The notes below the pieces were generated by a model. That model saw only the letters and a program-made list of their open reading frames with translations. It did no database searches and was not told the origin of the DNA. DNA of 64,000 nt from Chrysopilus asiliformis (Eukaryota; Arthropoda; Insecta; Diptera; Rhagionidae): positions 1,467,501 through 1,531,500 of the forward strand of contig OZ035961.1 of assembly GCA_964034945.1 (NCBI GenBank), in the 5' to 3' direction. The position numbers and the translations under genes are program-made. Shown one piece after another: positions 10,181 through 24,120 of the stretch (positions within the stretch are counted from its first letter, which is position 1; each line of letters opens with the position of its first letter).

Positions 10181-12938
10181 TCTTGTTGGTCTGTGATTGG
10201 TTCGTCGTGTCGCCTGATAAAAGTCCAGTTAGGTTAATTTTTCCATTTCAATATTGAACTTGAAAAAATTGTTGTATAGGGTCAGGTCCCCAATTTTGGT
10301 TCAAGTTCTGAAAAAAAAAAATTTTTTTTTAAAGGAAAATTTTCTTGAGAGAAAAAAAGGAACAATTTTAAAATATGGCATTTCGTTACACAATTCAAAG
10401 GATGCAAACCGCTTTTTTTTTGGACTGAACCAAAAACCACTGAACCATTAAAATTTTTATGATCCAAAAGCAAGCCACTTTTAAAAAAGATGGCCGAACC
10501 GAATCAATCCCAAACAAGTTTTATTTATTTCACAAAATGGTTTTGGCTGTAACCAAACTAAAAACCAGAAATTGTTTTAGTGGTTCGTTTCAGTTCATAT
10601 TTGAATTTCTATGATGGTAAAACTCTTATTATTTTTCTATTCTCGATTAAATTTAAAGTTTAGCACTTGCCATCCTGTCCGGGAAGATCATGTGAATTAC
10701 AATACACAACATATTCTCTAAACTGTTGATTTTTGCCGTAAATAATACTTGTAACGGCTTACAAAGAAAATTTCATTTATCATTAATAAGATTTAATAAA
10801 TTTTTGTTGCCCGCATAAAATTCGATATTAATAAATGACCTCATTCAATCATTAACTTCCACTTATCACAAATTGTTTGGAAGAGTTCTATTTACCAACC
10901 GTTTAAGGACGGATTAATCGATACACGGACGAATTCAAGCATAACTCTGACCATGGAAACCGATTCAAGTGGAACTGGAAACGCTTGTCAATATTGAACT
11001 CTGACAGGCGAAACTGGGCAACAAAGCAACATACTGGCAGAAGGTAACTAAATAATTCATTAACTGTCTGCAGAATGTTTTGACCGTTGATGCAATCAAT
11101 CTTTCCTAATCTTTGGCCATTCATCCCTCTGGCCCCCCTAGGACCAATCGCAAAGCCATCTGTTTGTATTTTGGGCGTAAAGAAAAACCTTCGAATATTA
11201 TTTTCCTCTGACCAAGTTTCCCTCCATTGAGCGCCCTCTGCCGCACCACTTTAGGATTGTGCTCTCTTTGTCTCATGATTTTCTTTTCATCCTTTTTTTT
11301 TTGAGTAAAACTGTTGAAACTGTTGGCCATTGGCGATGGCACTTCAATTTCCTTAATTAAACCGGGATACGTGATTCGAGGCAGTAACCGTGATCGACGT
11401 CCGTTTCCAATATCAGTCGAAATAGGTGGGTAAAATCTAATTTAGATTTATCACCTAGCGATAGCACTGGCTTCTTGACCTGATTTGCTTTTTATTATAG
11501 CCTAATGTGGATGAATGTACGCTTCTACTTTTTACCTGAAAATCCCCTTTTATTGAAATTCATCCTAATGGAAATGAACCACGAGGTCGTAACTATCGTC
11601 ATCATTTCGGTCCTATATGAATGGAATTGACATTGTCGTTATAATAAATTTAATGTTTCTACTGGATATAATCTCCTTTCCCCACCCCCTCCCTCTCATT
11701 TCACAAACCTAACCATAATGATGAGAATTCAATATACCAGTTTTTCGCTTCAATTCCTACCTTTTCAGAGTGTCTACGGACGAATACCTCCAATTCAGAC
11801 AGAAAGTTTCGCCGCCACTCCACATTATGTTCCCATAACGTATTTTAATGTTACTTTTATGATCAAACATCAACTTTGTGTTTTTATTAAAGCATCAATG
11901 ATTGCGTTACGATTCACAACAAAGTATAATTATTATGAGCGACCAAGAAAGCTTTTTATTCCTAATGACAATTTCATGTGGTTCTTGGTTATCAATTAAG
12001 ATACACAATTTAATATTTTGAAAATTTTTGTTAGCAATATAAAAAAAAAACTGAAAAAAGTAAATTGGAAGGAAATATGAGTGCCTACCTTTAAACAAGA
12101 AATAAAATATCCATTACATAATTTTGAAATTGATTTTTTATGACGGATCCCAATTAATCTTTGTTCATATTTTTTCCATTCTCCTTTCTAGATGGAAATT
12201 GAAAAGTAGGACGATTAATTTTGCATCAATTCGAGCGATTAACGCAACAAAAAGTGATAAACGGTCAAGGGAAGTAAACAAAACAGATTTATTGATTTCA
12301 TTGGAAATTAATTAACCCCTATTAAATCGGTATAAATTCTTTTCGAGATTTCAAGTCTATTAAATTGTTATAATCTTAAGGGTGACTGATTTAAATACAT
12401 TTACATTATTTCTGGTCAGATCATTAACAAAAATTTCCTGAATTAACACTGGTATTATGTAAAAAAAAAAATAATTAAGGACTTTAAATAACTTATAGAA
12501 AGATTTTAACTTGTTTTTGAAAATATCTTAGAATAAAATATTTTAATTTTAACTTGAATGCAAAATAAAATTTTGTGCTAGCTAAAGCGTAGCAAAATAT
12601 TATTACGAAGAGTAGTCAGTCAGCTACACTACAGGACTAAAGATTAATGCTATCAGTCTATTCGGCGTCTTAAAAATAACAGAACTTTGATAAAAGTTTT
12701 GCGAACTTCCTCAATTTGTTGTAAGTTTTCTCTCGGAAAAACTTAAAATAGAAGAACATTTGAAAGTTTCTCCACGATGCAATTTTCAATCATTTTCTTG
12801 TAATACGGGTTAAGCTTAATTGCTATCCTTTGTAAACATAAATGTAAAATTTGATTTAAGTTATGAAAGTGGATTTAGTTTTAAAAAGGAGTATCTTGTC
12901 GGTAATTTCAAAAGGTATATTTTTATAGTATTTATAGT
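10181..12938. other. No gene seen
   Basis: Ordinary AT-rich DNA; poly-A and poly-T runs near 10312-10332. Short ORFs (for example 11121-11342 minus, 11718-11999 plus) show no recognised motif. Confidence 0.55.
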
Positions 12939-13421
12939 GAAGGTATTCACAATCCTCTTTTAATTTTGGGTATTCGGTGTTTTCGGTAATATTAAAAGAC
13001 TGAAAATATTCTGCTGTGAACATCCCACAGCACAGATTTGAGAACAGCGCTTTTATTTGATACGTGACCAAATCATGAACTGCGAATTTGATTGTCACAT
13101 ACCTTTAAATCCATGTTTGATGTATTCTTTTGAATTTCTATTGTGGCAACGGCTATCAAAATTGAAAAAAATTGCAGTCCGATGAGATAACCAGCGAGAA
13201 AATTTGACAACTAAAAACATTACTAGCGCCACTCGCGGTTGATTCTTCATACCGAATAACCGGGCCGGAAAACACGACTCAAGGCATGTCTACAATTACC
13301 GAATCCGGTAATTCATTTTTACATGAACCAAGTTACCGTCTCGGTAAAAATCTGTTAAATTTGACTGAATTACCGAGCGGTAAATTTACCCGCAATTTAA
13401 AAGACGACTGTGAATACCCTG
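12939..13421 (+). mobile_element. 0.48-kb inverted-repeat element, copy 1
   Basis: The left end is GGTATTCACAATCCTCTTTT and the right end is the inverse of CAGGGTATTCACAGTCGTCT. The copy at 57593 matches along its whole length, including the segment with TTACCGTCTCGGTAAAAATC. Both copies have AGT just outside each end, a possible 3-bp duplication. No transposase reading frame is seen. The superfamily is not assigned. Confidence 0.75.
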
Positions 13422-15118
13422 AGTATTTTTCTAAATTTCCAGAAAAAAAAGGTTTCCCTTATAAAATCATTATCTGTATGGAAAGAAAATCTAAAAAAGA
13501 GCTATTATCTGCACACATGCCTATATATACTCTTAACATTTCGTTACATTGTAGATAATAATTTTATCAATTAAAAGTGGAAAAGGATAGGAAAATCTTT
13601 ATTAAAAGCAAAGGCAACAAATCCCTTAGCTGGATAAACGCCAAGACTTATGAGCGCCGTTTTGTTTAATTCTTCTTAAAGTGGCATTTTACATTACAGT
13701 CATCTCCCAATGTGTAAGGAAGTGTAGTAAAATACAAATTAATTCATTCAACCCCCATAAAAGTAAATTGTATCAATTGCCTTCGCTTAATCTCGGCATT
13801 CCAGAGGGTACTTGAAGCTCCACAGTGTTTCTTAGTTCATATTCAAGCGTGTTTTGGGTCGACCGGGTGCCGGGTGCTGGGCTGGGTAGATATCTTACAT
13901 TTGTTTTTGAACCCCGTGGGATGAGAGGGTTGGTTAGTTGTCAGTGATAGTAGCAGTGGTTTGCCCGAATGGCTGGATATATCAACCCTCAAAAGAGCAG
14001 AGTTCGAAATTACGTCGGTCTCCATCAGGAATGGTTCATAGGCCCAGGAACTTCGGTTCCTAGTTTCATCATTAATCCTAAGGGACTCTTACTAAGTGAA
14101 TTATTTTGTTTTGAAATTTTCTTTGGGTCATCTCCTGTGATCCCTAAAAACCACACCCTGATTCATTCAAGGCGAACAAACGACAAACGAGCTAAACACA
14201 ATATACACAAAAACCGAATAAAGGATGCTATGCTGATCTTATATATGTGCGATGGCTCGGGGGCCGGTATGAAGAGGAATCCTCTGATTGCCGCTTAAAT
14301 GAGTGGGCAGATATGTCAGCAGATCCTTTTTTAGCCCCATGGAATTAGATGGAGATTTACCAAAAGCATTCCTTCTTCTATACTAGATGAATAAGGGCGC
14401 AAAAACAAGACTCGAAATGAGTCCATGTGTAGTCCCATATATAGTTTCCAAACGCCGCCCCTAGTTTCATTTTAATTTTACTGGTAGTCCTCTACTGTCT
14501 GCCCAAGTTTTGATGCTTAACCAGAAGTAATTGTAAGTTGCCTCTTTCGCATCAAATTAATTAGAACCAGGGTTTCTGGTCATCCACAGGATGTTGGTAT
14601 TCCGCTAAGTAAAAACGTCTTTATTTTTTGATAGAACAGATTTCATCTCACATTCTTTCAGATTTATTGAACGTAACAAAGTTTTCCATTGAAAATTACA
14701 ATAAATTAATCGGGCGGCATGTAATTTTACCATTCAATTAAGTTTTCTTTTGTAATTTTATTTAGTCTTTTTTTAAATGTAAAAATTTTGATACTTAAAA
14801 CAATTTGACAATTGTTTATTTTGACCATTTGTAATACTTTTTAAAATTGTTCGCAATTTTTTTTATCGATTTTACTGTTAATGCGTGAAAGTACGTCTAT
14901 TGATCAAAACCAGGAAATCAGACTGGTGGAAAATTGAAAATTTACTTAAAACACTCCACAGAATACTTAAAAGCACAAACGACCACGCATGAAATTTGAT
15001 GTCAGAAAAAGTGCACTGCGTCGCAACATTGCGCGATTTTTAAAGATAACCAAACAAATTTAGATTTTTTTCCTTCTACAAAAGGTTTCTATTTGCAGAA
15101 TATTTGTTTGTTTTTAAT
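13422..15118. other. No gene seen
   Basis: A somewhat less AT-rich part at 13800-14330 holds a 109-codon plus-strand ORF without recognisable motifs. The rest is AT-rich and featureless. Confidence 0.5.
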
Positions 15119-15360
15119 AAAAGCTTTTATTTAGCTTGCCTTTTTGTCCTTTTAGCTTTTATTTAGCTAATTTGGCATATCTAATTTATAAAATATGGCG
15201 CTTAACAGCCGTCATTTTGTTTTTTTGGTGTGTTTTGAAATCAGCGGAGGTATGCACATAAGACAAATCAATCGGATACGTGAAAGTGTGTCGAAATTGG
15301 GTTACAAGATTTGGCCCTGACAAACAAACAGACCGAAAAACAAGATAAATAAAAGCTTTT
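15119..15360. mobile_element. Short inverted-repeat element ending AAAAGCTTTTATTTA
   Basis: The left end is AAAAGCTTTTATTTAGCTTG. The right end, inverted, is AAAAGCTTTTATTTATCTTG followed by the tetranucleotide-like GGTCTGTTTGTTTGTC and CAGGGCCAAATCTTG. It is about 242 bp and non-coding. Target duplication is not clear. Confidence 0.55.
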
Positions 15361-15674
15361 AAAAAACAACGCAATTTTTTTCAAAACATTTTTTCCTACC
15401 AATAATACAATGTGAAAAATTCATAGTTGCATAATATTCCCAGGTAAAAACAAATACGTAAGGTTCCTGAAAAAAAAAACACATCAGAATAAATCTTGTA
15501 TTTATTTCAGTTCCATATAAATCAAAAAATGAAATATAAATAATAATAATCACATTATTATCCTCGGTGAAACAAAAAAGCAATAAAAGAACTTTGTATG
15601 AAAATCCCCACATTTACAAATCCTCAGGTAGCACAAAATCAAAATCAGACCAGGTGAAGTGATCTTGGTAAATG

Positions 15675-16208
15675 TTACCAAGTAACAAGTAATAATCCTT
15701 TCAATACCATTGTTGTTAAAAGAGCTCTAACGCCGATAGAGACAATAAGCAATGATTTTTCTCTACTCGTATATAATATGTACTCATGGTGAAAAAGGAA
15801 AACACCATGGAAAAAACTTGGGAAAACAGATAAGAGCAAAACATGTGGTAGAAAAAGACTCCATAGCCAATTTTTCATTGTGCAATTTCCCATGAATAAA
15901 AGAAAATCCTTCGCCGAAATAAAACTGTGACACAAATGACTTATGGAAACAATAAAATGGATTACTAAGGAAAGAAATATTGATTTGAGGTCCATTCGAT
16001 CCACGTGAGTAGCAACGATGTACGACCGACGGAGTTTTGGAGGGTGGCCAGGCTTATGAATGAAAAGCCCTAGAGCCTTTAAGGAACCAAAATTTTCCTG
16101 CCGCGAAAGCCAAAAGGGAAATCCAAGTATCAGAAATTGAGCACCACCCCAGCTCTTAAGGTGAATCGAATCGTAAGAAGGAAAATAGGCAGAAAAACCT
16201 AGCACCAT
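15675..16208 (-). CDS. Longest ORF of the window, unrecognised, doubtful
   Basis: An open minus-strand frame of 177 codons with Phe-, Leu- and Ser-rich hydrophobic stretches (for example IFLSLVIHFIVSISHLCHSF and LFLPHVLLLSVFPSFFHGVF). No family is recognised. There is no coding-type context, and the frame may be chance or an old transposon piece. No neighbouring gene or regulatory signal supports it. Confidence 0.12.
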   Translation of the reverse strand: MVLGFSAYFPSYDSIHLKSWGGAQFLILGFPFWLSRQENFGSLKALGLFIHKPGHPPKLRRSYIVATHVDRMDLKSIFLSLVIHFIVSISHLCHSFISAKDFLLFMGNCTMKNWLWSLFLPHVLLLSVFPSFFHGVFLFHHEYILYTSREKSLLIVSIGVRALLTTMVLKGLLLVTW

Positions 16209-19200
16209 CTTAAGATCCGCATATCAGGTGAACGTGGCACAAAGTCCAGGGAATGAAATACTGCTACACATAGTGTGGACCATGATGGAAAAAGTCCAAC
16301 AAAAAAAAAGTGGAAAGAATTTCAGAATATGGGAATTGAATGCGCATTATATTGGATTGGGGGACGATCCGAACCGTCCGTATGGGAATTTCCACCCCTG
16401 TTAAATGTTTGTACACATTGGGCAGAAAATTGATCTGTACGTATTCTCATTTTGGTGAATTCCGTCGACAGTCTTACTTTTACTGCAGGACTCGTAAAAC
16501 TTTGATTATTGTACGGAAATAAGATCCCATGTGGAGGCGCCGAAATGGAACTTTCAAACGCGTAGGATTGCAATTACCGACGTAGAAGGATCTTGAGGGG
16601 CGATTGTACTTTTTTCCGCTTTTTCCCTAATTCCGATCCACAAAAAAAAAAAAAAAAACACGGGAGCAAAGCACCGAGTTAATGTGGATGTATTTGTTTG
16701 TGTGTCCAAAGGAAGAAGGGCAACACGAAACACTATGGATGATGGAAAAATGGCACCCTGGAGCTACTTTATTACTTTTTCTTTGTCCCAATACTGCGCA
16801 ACATTTTCGCATGAAAATATCTTCTCTGTGCGCAACCAGCAAGGTTTCGTATATAAGGGTTTTTCAGGGGTTACTCGGTTCAGTGTTGAACTAGGGCATG
16901 CAAGGATATGCTCGAATTCCGTATAGAGAGATTAGTTTGGGTGGGGTTCTCACCCACAGCACCCGCTAACAGATATTTGAATTGAAATAACGTTCGCCAT
17001 GTGCGATAACTTTAGGTATCAAATGATAAAATTCGCCTGGGACTAATATCATTCAAAGTTGATGATTCTTTTTTCGAGATAATATCGCTGCTTAAAATTT
17101 TTTTATATAACTCTCTATTGCTCTTACCGAATTGTCTTGCAATTTGATTTAATATCCAAAAAGCATGCAGCACGAATAACTCGGGGAATTTTTTGATGGG
17201 AAAAATTATAATGAAATTTTAATTTTTTTTATTTAAGAAGAACAAAGGGAGTTGGAGATATGAAAATTTGCACGGTTTTTCTTCTATAATCTATGAGATT
17301 GAGTTTTCTGATCTATGAGATGGTTTTCTCAAAAATATGCCACTTTATCAAAAATATGTATTAGACAAAATGTATTTGCAAAAATATTTTGCATAACTCT
17401 TACATACACTTCAATTCAATTGCACTACCAGTTCCTTTTTCATCCAATACCCTGCTAGGGGGGTGCGAAAGGGCGCAAAAAACGACATTAGCCGGATGTA
17501 CATGTTAAATGAGTACCTATAACAAATTCAAACCGTTGACTTTGCAATAAGATCAAAATTTTCAAGCATGCAAAAATACATTTTCATCATTTTTTTTAGA
17601 GACTGAGGGAGGGGGTGCCGCTTTGTCTTGGCATGGCCGAGCTCACGCCTATAAAAGAGTGACAAAATTTCGATTTCAAATACGTCACACATTAAAAAAG
17701 GGGGTGGTCTGAGGTACTGTGACGGCAATTAAAACATTTGACGATGAAGAGAAGATAATAGGGGTTTCGAAACAGCGAAAATCAGCTTTTTATATTTTTT
17801 GGATAGCCTTTACACTTAATATTATTATTATCGTCCGGAGTTCTTTCGATATATTCAGAACATCTCAAATAAACCGTTTTTAAACCAGATACGAACCTTC
17901 AACGTCTTTGAGCAAGCCTCAGAAGGTATTACTGACTAGAAAATGGGTTTTATTTAAATAAAAATTTTCTCACATTTTTTTCATCATTCGAAAAATTTAC
18001 TATCCAAAGCGTAAGATTTCTATGACGCTCTAAATATTTCGACGGAAAAAACACATCGGTAAATTTTTAATACTTAATTCATAGCCTGAAGGCCAAAAAC
18101 AAATTCATTGGTAATCTCACGATTCACGATTAGAGAATACGATTAAGAAGTTTTTTGTTTGTTTACAAGCTGTAAGATTAGCATTAAATATGTTTTGCTA
18201 GACTTCCGATTCTTCTATGAATAAAATAGAACTTTGATGTGAAAATAATCCTTTTAAACCTTTAGTTGTGAAATTAAGTGAAATTTTCTTTCGTTTAAGC
18301 ATATTACAATTTTTAAAGGTCAATTTAATTACACTCAAATAAATTCATCGTAATGGAATCCCCGTGAATATGTAGTAGAATTGACGAACAAGTTTCACAT
18401 TTGCCACATTGGGAACTGAACAGGAAAATGTCAAACTGTTACGTTATGGTTGGATAATGCATACGAGCATATGAGATAACAGATAACATATCATCCTGCA
18501 TAACAATACAAGCTTCTTTATCCCAACATACGTAAATTTAACTCTCTTCCTGTTGCAGGATAACTTTGATATTCCACTGGCACATGATTCATGTAAATAA
18601 CAAAGGTATGCTGAAACTAACTCGTAACACAACATATATGCATAATATAGACGTTTGGCTGTTGAAAATAGATCCGAACGAATATCATTCGACAGGAGGG
18701 ACATACTGCGATTACATATAATAGATCCTCGGGAATGGAAGTGTGCATGAGCAGGAAAGGAAAGCATTCAGTACACGATTTTCCCTTATTCAAAGAGCAA
18801 CAGGAAGTGCTTTTCTTTCTCTATACTATTTCTTTTTTCTCGTCTTTTTTTTGCTATTTTCACATTACTCCTTTCTTCCAAATATTTGCCTTGTGAAATT
18901 TTTTTTGTGTTCATTCTTCGCTATGGCGTTTCTTGTATTCGCAGCTCCCATTGGGAATATATACGAATTTACACATAGGAACAAAAATGAAAACAGCAGC
19001 AAATAATGTATACAATTGAATTGTTTGTACTTACTAGAAGTTGTAGTTACTATATATCTTACCTGCGCCATATATAGACTGTATGACTATAGATCGTTTG
19101 CGATTCCCGTTATACACTAAGAAGATCCTTATTGTTAAACAAAAATTTATCCTTACAAGTGTATATAGGATATATGAGGACTCTCACCGGTGTGAATATC

Positions 19201-19666
19201 ATCCAGACATATTTAAGCATGTTGTTTGCATACAGTTATATTAGACAAACGTAGAAACGCTTTAGATTCACTGTTGTAGATATATCCAGATACTTATACT
19301 TATTTCTGAGGGGTAGATTAAAAGACTTTTTTCTCTGTTGACAGTATCTTATCTTCATTCCATCAACAGATGTCAATACTAAAATAAATAAATAAAGAAA
19401 ACAACAGACTGAAATCAAACAATTCACAACACATCCGCTTCGAATTTACTCCTTAGACAACAGCACGAATAACTCATTATAGTCAAATAAATTTACCTTC
19501 ACTGTATAAGAATATTTGAAATATACTTGAGATTGTTTTGAAATAAAACGTTTATACCTTCGTGGACAATAACCTTCTCATTTCCATAAACGTATATAAA
19601 AACAGTGGAACTTCTTCAGACATGGTGCAATTAATTTTAGTGCCGGAAACAATGCTTTAGTATGTT
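16209..19666. other. No gene seen
   Basis: A poly-A run near 16641-16657, then mixed DNA with overlapping short ORFs at 16627-16926 on both strands, and AT-rich DNA thereafter. Nothing supportable. Confidence 0.5.
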
Positions 19667-20243
19667 TATACCCGTATGGTGAAACCAAAGGGTATACTAA
19701 CTTTGCCTTACCGTTTGTAACGCCAAGATCCCTTCATCACACAAAAAAATGAATTACACCAGTGTGTTTAGAATGATAAAAATAATTAATTTTTGCATGT
19801 CCGTCTGTTTGTCCGTCCGTCCGTCCGTCCGTCCGTCCGTCTGTCTGTGGCGCGGATTGCGGGCGCACGGATTGAGCTACAGATTTGAAATTTTGCACAG
19901 GTCCGTTTTTCGTAAAATGCGAGGCTAAGTTCGTTAATGGACAAAAATGGACCATTAGGGGGGGGGGGGGGGGGTACCCCCCAAACGAACGAAATCGTTT
20001 TTTGTGAATATCTCAAAAACGGTGCATCTTATCAAAAAAGTCCAAGAACAAAAGTTATTTAGGATATGATTCTACATAAAACTCCCATACTTCAAAATCC
20101 GACTGGAATAAATTTTAAAAAATCTTATTGGAAAGTATGTCTTCAAAGTGGAATTTTGGTACAACTGTTCGAATTTTGATACGAATATCACCATACGGGT
20201 TTTCAATAATTGCCAAATTGGCAATTATAGCTTTTGTTATGTT
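19667..20243 (+). repeat. 0.57-kb interspersed repeat with (GTCC)n, copy 1
   Basis: It begins TATACCCGTATGGTGAAACC with a hairpin to GGGTATA at 19690. It then contains AATTACACCAGTGTGTTTAG, a (GTCC)n run at about 19800-19850, a run of 17 G near 19958-19974, and the inverse motif TCACCATACGGG at 20188-20199 before a TTGCCAAATTGGCAA hairpin. The second copy, in opposite orientation, is at about 37632-38204. Confidence 0.75.
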
Positions 20244-20354
20244 TTTCTTTTGCATAGCAGAGATTAGTGTCGTTCGGGTGGATAGTAAAATATGTATTTT
20301 AAAGGCTTGACGTATTTTCTTTAATCCCTTTTTTGTCAATTGCAAATATTTTTT

Positions 20355-20490
20355 TTTTAAACTTTTATTTAGCTTGCTTTTTTGTCTGTTTATTTGTCTG
20401 TCAGGGACAAATCTTGGAATCTAATTCTGACCAATTCGACTAAGCCGATTAAGTTGAAATTTTCAATACATATATACATAACGGAATTTA
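20355..20490 (+). repeat. Fragment of the AAAAGCTTTTATTTAGC repeat family
   Basis: CTTTTATTTAGCTTGCTTTT is followed by a GTCTGTTTATTTGTCTGTCA run and GGGACAAATCTTGGAATC, matching the same order at 2623 and the inverted right end of the element at 15119. Confidence 0.55.
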
Positions 20491-20599
20491 TCTTTGAAGC
20501 CCTAGTTATCCAGCCTAAAAAACCAGCCAATGGCCCACTCAATTTATATATTTTTTTCGATTCGTATAAAACGAATATATAATAAAATATTAGATGGAT

Positions 20600-22761
20600 A
20601 ATATTTCTGGATTGCTTCTGGAAATATTACGAAATACCCACCCCCCCTTTGGATACATGAATCCACGCACATTTCCAAAAACTTGGAAACGGAAAACTGA
20701 ATTGACCCATTTTTAAAGCTATCAGTGTAAAAGGATGGTCTTAAAATAATCTACTGGCGGTTGCTATTAGATTGGATTAGTTGATTTAATTAGCTACACA
20801 AATCCTCAGCAGATAAAACATGAGCATTAACCATCTATTCTCTTTGATCTTAGCTGGGCTTCACTGAAACGAACGGCCGAATCCCACCATGGCCACCCAC
20901 TCAAAATGCTACCAACCCGAGAAAACAGGACTCCTATATAGCTGTTAAAAGGACGCAAAATATTCATGGACTCGAATTTGTGTTATATACTCTGACGTCA
21001 TTTATTCACGTTTAGAAATTTATTTTCTGTCGGAGCGAACATTTGGGATGGAGATTTTAGACAATTTCAAATTCACACACATGTACTCGAGTATATACGG
21101 AAACATACTGAGTTTATTTTTGTTTGTTTAAATTGGAAGACATATACGAACACAAAAACATATTTTTTTACACGCGTTCGTTTGCCTGAGTTTTACTGAA
21201 ATTCTACCCAAAATGAAACCAATAAAACTGGAGTTTCTTTTTTTTTGAATTTTAATATCCCGACTGTGGATTATCACACGTACAAATCGAACAGGCAACT
21301 TGTACAGGTGCCAGACATTTTATTTATATGTTTTTGGAGTCAATGAGAATAATTTTTCATGAAGATTAACATAATTTTGTTTGAATAATACAACATTGAA
21401 AAAGTTTTAAATTGGTTTTTATAAATTCATAAAATCGATTGAACCACAGATAAGTTTTCAGAAAAATTTCATTTCCTGCTTTGGTTTTCCTTTGGTTTTC
21501 CTGTATTAACTTACTTAAATATATCAGGGAACAACTTTCAAAGTTTGCTGAAAAAACTTCAAAATATAACATATTCGAAGCTTCGAAAAAAAAATGTTTT
21601 TTTTTAAAGCGGAACTGTTTGAATTTTTAAAAAATGCAAACATGCAATTAATTAGTTGGTAATTTTTCTTAAGATCTGATGTTACCTTAAGGTTTTAATA
21701 TCTTAGTTACATTTAGTAGGTTTTTAATTAGGGAGGATTCTTCAAGAAATTGGCCAATTAATCTCCGTTAAAGCAAATGCTTCCGTCCAACCACAAGGGA
21801 AGGAAAAAGTGAAAGTTATCTGGGAAATTCATTTGGCAATTGGTTGACTAAGGTGCCAAATTTATCTTCATTTACGCCAAGATGGCTTCACTCGGTATTT
21901 CTTTGGGGCTGTGTGTTTGCGTATGTATGGCTGGTGTTTGTCTCAATAATATCCCAGAGCTATAGAGGATCATAGGTCCTTCACAGTAAATGTCTACATA
22001 ATGATTATCACAACGACCAAAAACCATTTTGGCAGGAAAATGCGTGACGATAGAGCCACCACTCTTACAATTGAATGCCTCTATTTAAAAGAAAACAAAC
22101 GTTAACCGTGGAGTATGTGGTATTATAATGCTTTGGACTCATTTAAGAAGAAAATGTGGTGATACTATAGAAGATTTTCAAGTGTGTTCGATAGATACAT
22201 GCTATCCACATTCTTTATATTCGTTTATAATATACCCACCAATATAGGTTACCTTTTTACGTAAATATAGCCACATTTGGACTTATCTACAGACCGTAGG
22301 ATATTCAGTAAATGTCCACAAAGCTTTTTTGGTTGTTGATAAGCTTGTCGACTTAAATTTGGGTGTCCTTCCTCATGTTAAATAAATACTCGTATAGAAG
22401 AAAACATCCGCCTAAAGTAACTCCCAAGGAATAATCATTTCGTATTGACATATTCTGCTTAAGTATGTACAAAATAGGGAAGGACGAATGAACAAAACAG
22501 ACAGTCTTATAGACAAGTTGGTTGGTTTCTTAGATAGATGAATCGAAGGACGAAAGGACATTTTAATGAAACATATCACTCATGAGTGTAACTTAACTAA
22601 ACATTATGTATTTATACATATACACTGTAGGCAATTTTATTGTGATTTTACATCTATGATACAAAGAAACCATGTCACGCATTAACAAAATGGTTAAAAA
22701 TAGTTAAATTTTTTACGAGTAAGTTTACGTAGCTTTAAGGGTAAATTTAAAACCTTAAGGG
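20600..22761. other. No gene seen
   Basis: AT-rich, no repeat or gene recognised. Confidence 0.55.
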
Positions 22762-23165
22762 CGCACTCTAGAAATTTTTTGTTGAATTTTACTTCATTAA
22801 ATGAAGTAAAATTATACACTAAAGTGCAAACTTCAACAACAAATAGTGTAATTTTCACTACCTCTAACTTCACGATTCCAAGGCTAGTAGCTATCGAACT
22901 GCGCCAATCGGTCAAATCGATGAGGTGACTTTAAACGTCAATAGTCATTAGCGTTTTTTTATTGAAAATTCAACATTTGTTTAATTTTAAGCAAAAATGT
23001 GTTGAATATTACACAAAAGTTGAATTTTCAACTTAAAAATGTTTAATTTTCAACCAAATCGCAATTTTACACATTTTAAAATGTAAATTTACTTTAATTT
23101 AAGGAAGAATTTACGCCTGTAGTGAAGTAAATTTACAATATAAGTGCAAAAGTTTTTAGAGTGCG
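22762..23165. mobile_element. Miniature element with CGCACTCTA ends
   Basis: The left end is CGCACTCTAGAAATTTTTTG. The right end, inverted, is CGCACTCTAAAAACTTTTGC. It is 404 bp and AT-rich, with a perfect internal palindrome AATTTTACTTCAT-TAA-ATGAAGTAAAATT split across 22785-22813. It has many further GAAGTAAA motifs. No target duplication is evident and nothing is coded. Confidence 0.6.
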
Positions 23166-23884
23166 TAGTAGTTCACGTTTATCACGTTTTAGGAGTGATT
23201 TTAAGAACTTTTATGGTTTTTTGATTTAGACTTACTTCTTTTAGATTTAAACAATTTTTGCGTAAAATTACAACAAGAATGTGGAGAGCCATGCATTACG
23301 TATTTTTACGCGTATTTTTACTAACTGAAACGTAATTTTTATAAAGAATTTACTTCATTTTACTCTATTTTAAACTCGTTTTCTACAGTGTATGATAAAC
23401 AAGGTACTATTGATTTCAGCGTAAATTATTTATTTACGGTCACTTTACTAAATAAATGATATCATCAAATTATTCCATCACAGTAAAATATTTATTGTGG
23501 TTTAACTGAAAGAAAGTATCGTCGAGTGGTTTATAAAAACAATATTTTATGCTAAATTTCTGAAAAAACATGAAATTTTTTAAATCTTTCGTGATATTTT
23601 TAATGAAAAAAAATTAAAATCACGCACAAAATTTCATCTTTTTAGAATAAACAGCGTAATTTATTCATTATAGACGTACAGAGCAAAAACTTTGACAATT
23701 AAAAAATAATCTTGACAATTTATCACATTTGACGAGCAGTTAAAATCAATAAAATTGTAATATTAATTGAATAATGTGCACATTACCGATAGTGCTGCAT
23801 TTTTTCCATAAGATGTCCTCGAAAACTTGGCATAAAATAAATTAAAATTACAAGTATTTCTCGGCTTGGTATTAACACTTTATC

Positions 23885-24120
23885 TAATATATAAAATCGG
23901 TTGTTCTGCCTGCCTGACTGACTTACTCATCAACATCAAGCCAAACCCCTGGAGCTAGAATCCTGAAATCTTCACAGTATGTTCTATCTCTCACGTAGAC
24001 TCACACCAAAGCGGGATTTTTTTTCGAAATTTCACCCTCAGGCTGGTAAACGGCGGTGGGTAAAGAGTTGGTATTTTAAATCGTTAGGAGGCTGAGAAAT
24101 GTTACTCGGCGGTTTTTGGA
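23885..24120 (+). repeat. Helitron/HINE-like repeat fragment
   Basis: TCTAATATATAAAATCGGTT followed by CTGCCTGCCTGACTGACTTA and GAGCTAGAATCCTGAAATCT resembles the start of insect tetranucleotide-bearing INE-type repeats. The right border was not found. Confidence 0.35.

Noticed and set aside
9558..10196. 212-codon ORF rich in Phe, Pro, Lys and Ser
   Set aside because: It is created by the 22-bp pyrimidine-rich minisatellite, which is open in several frames.
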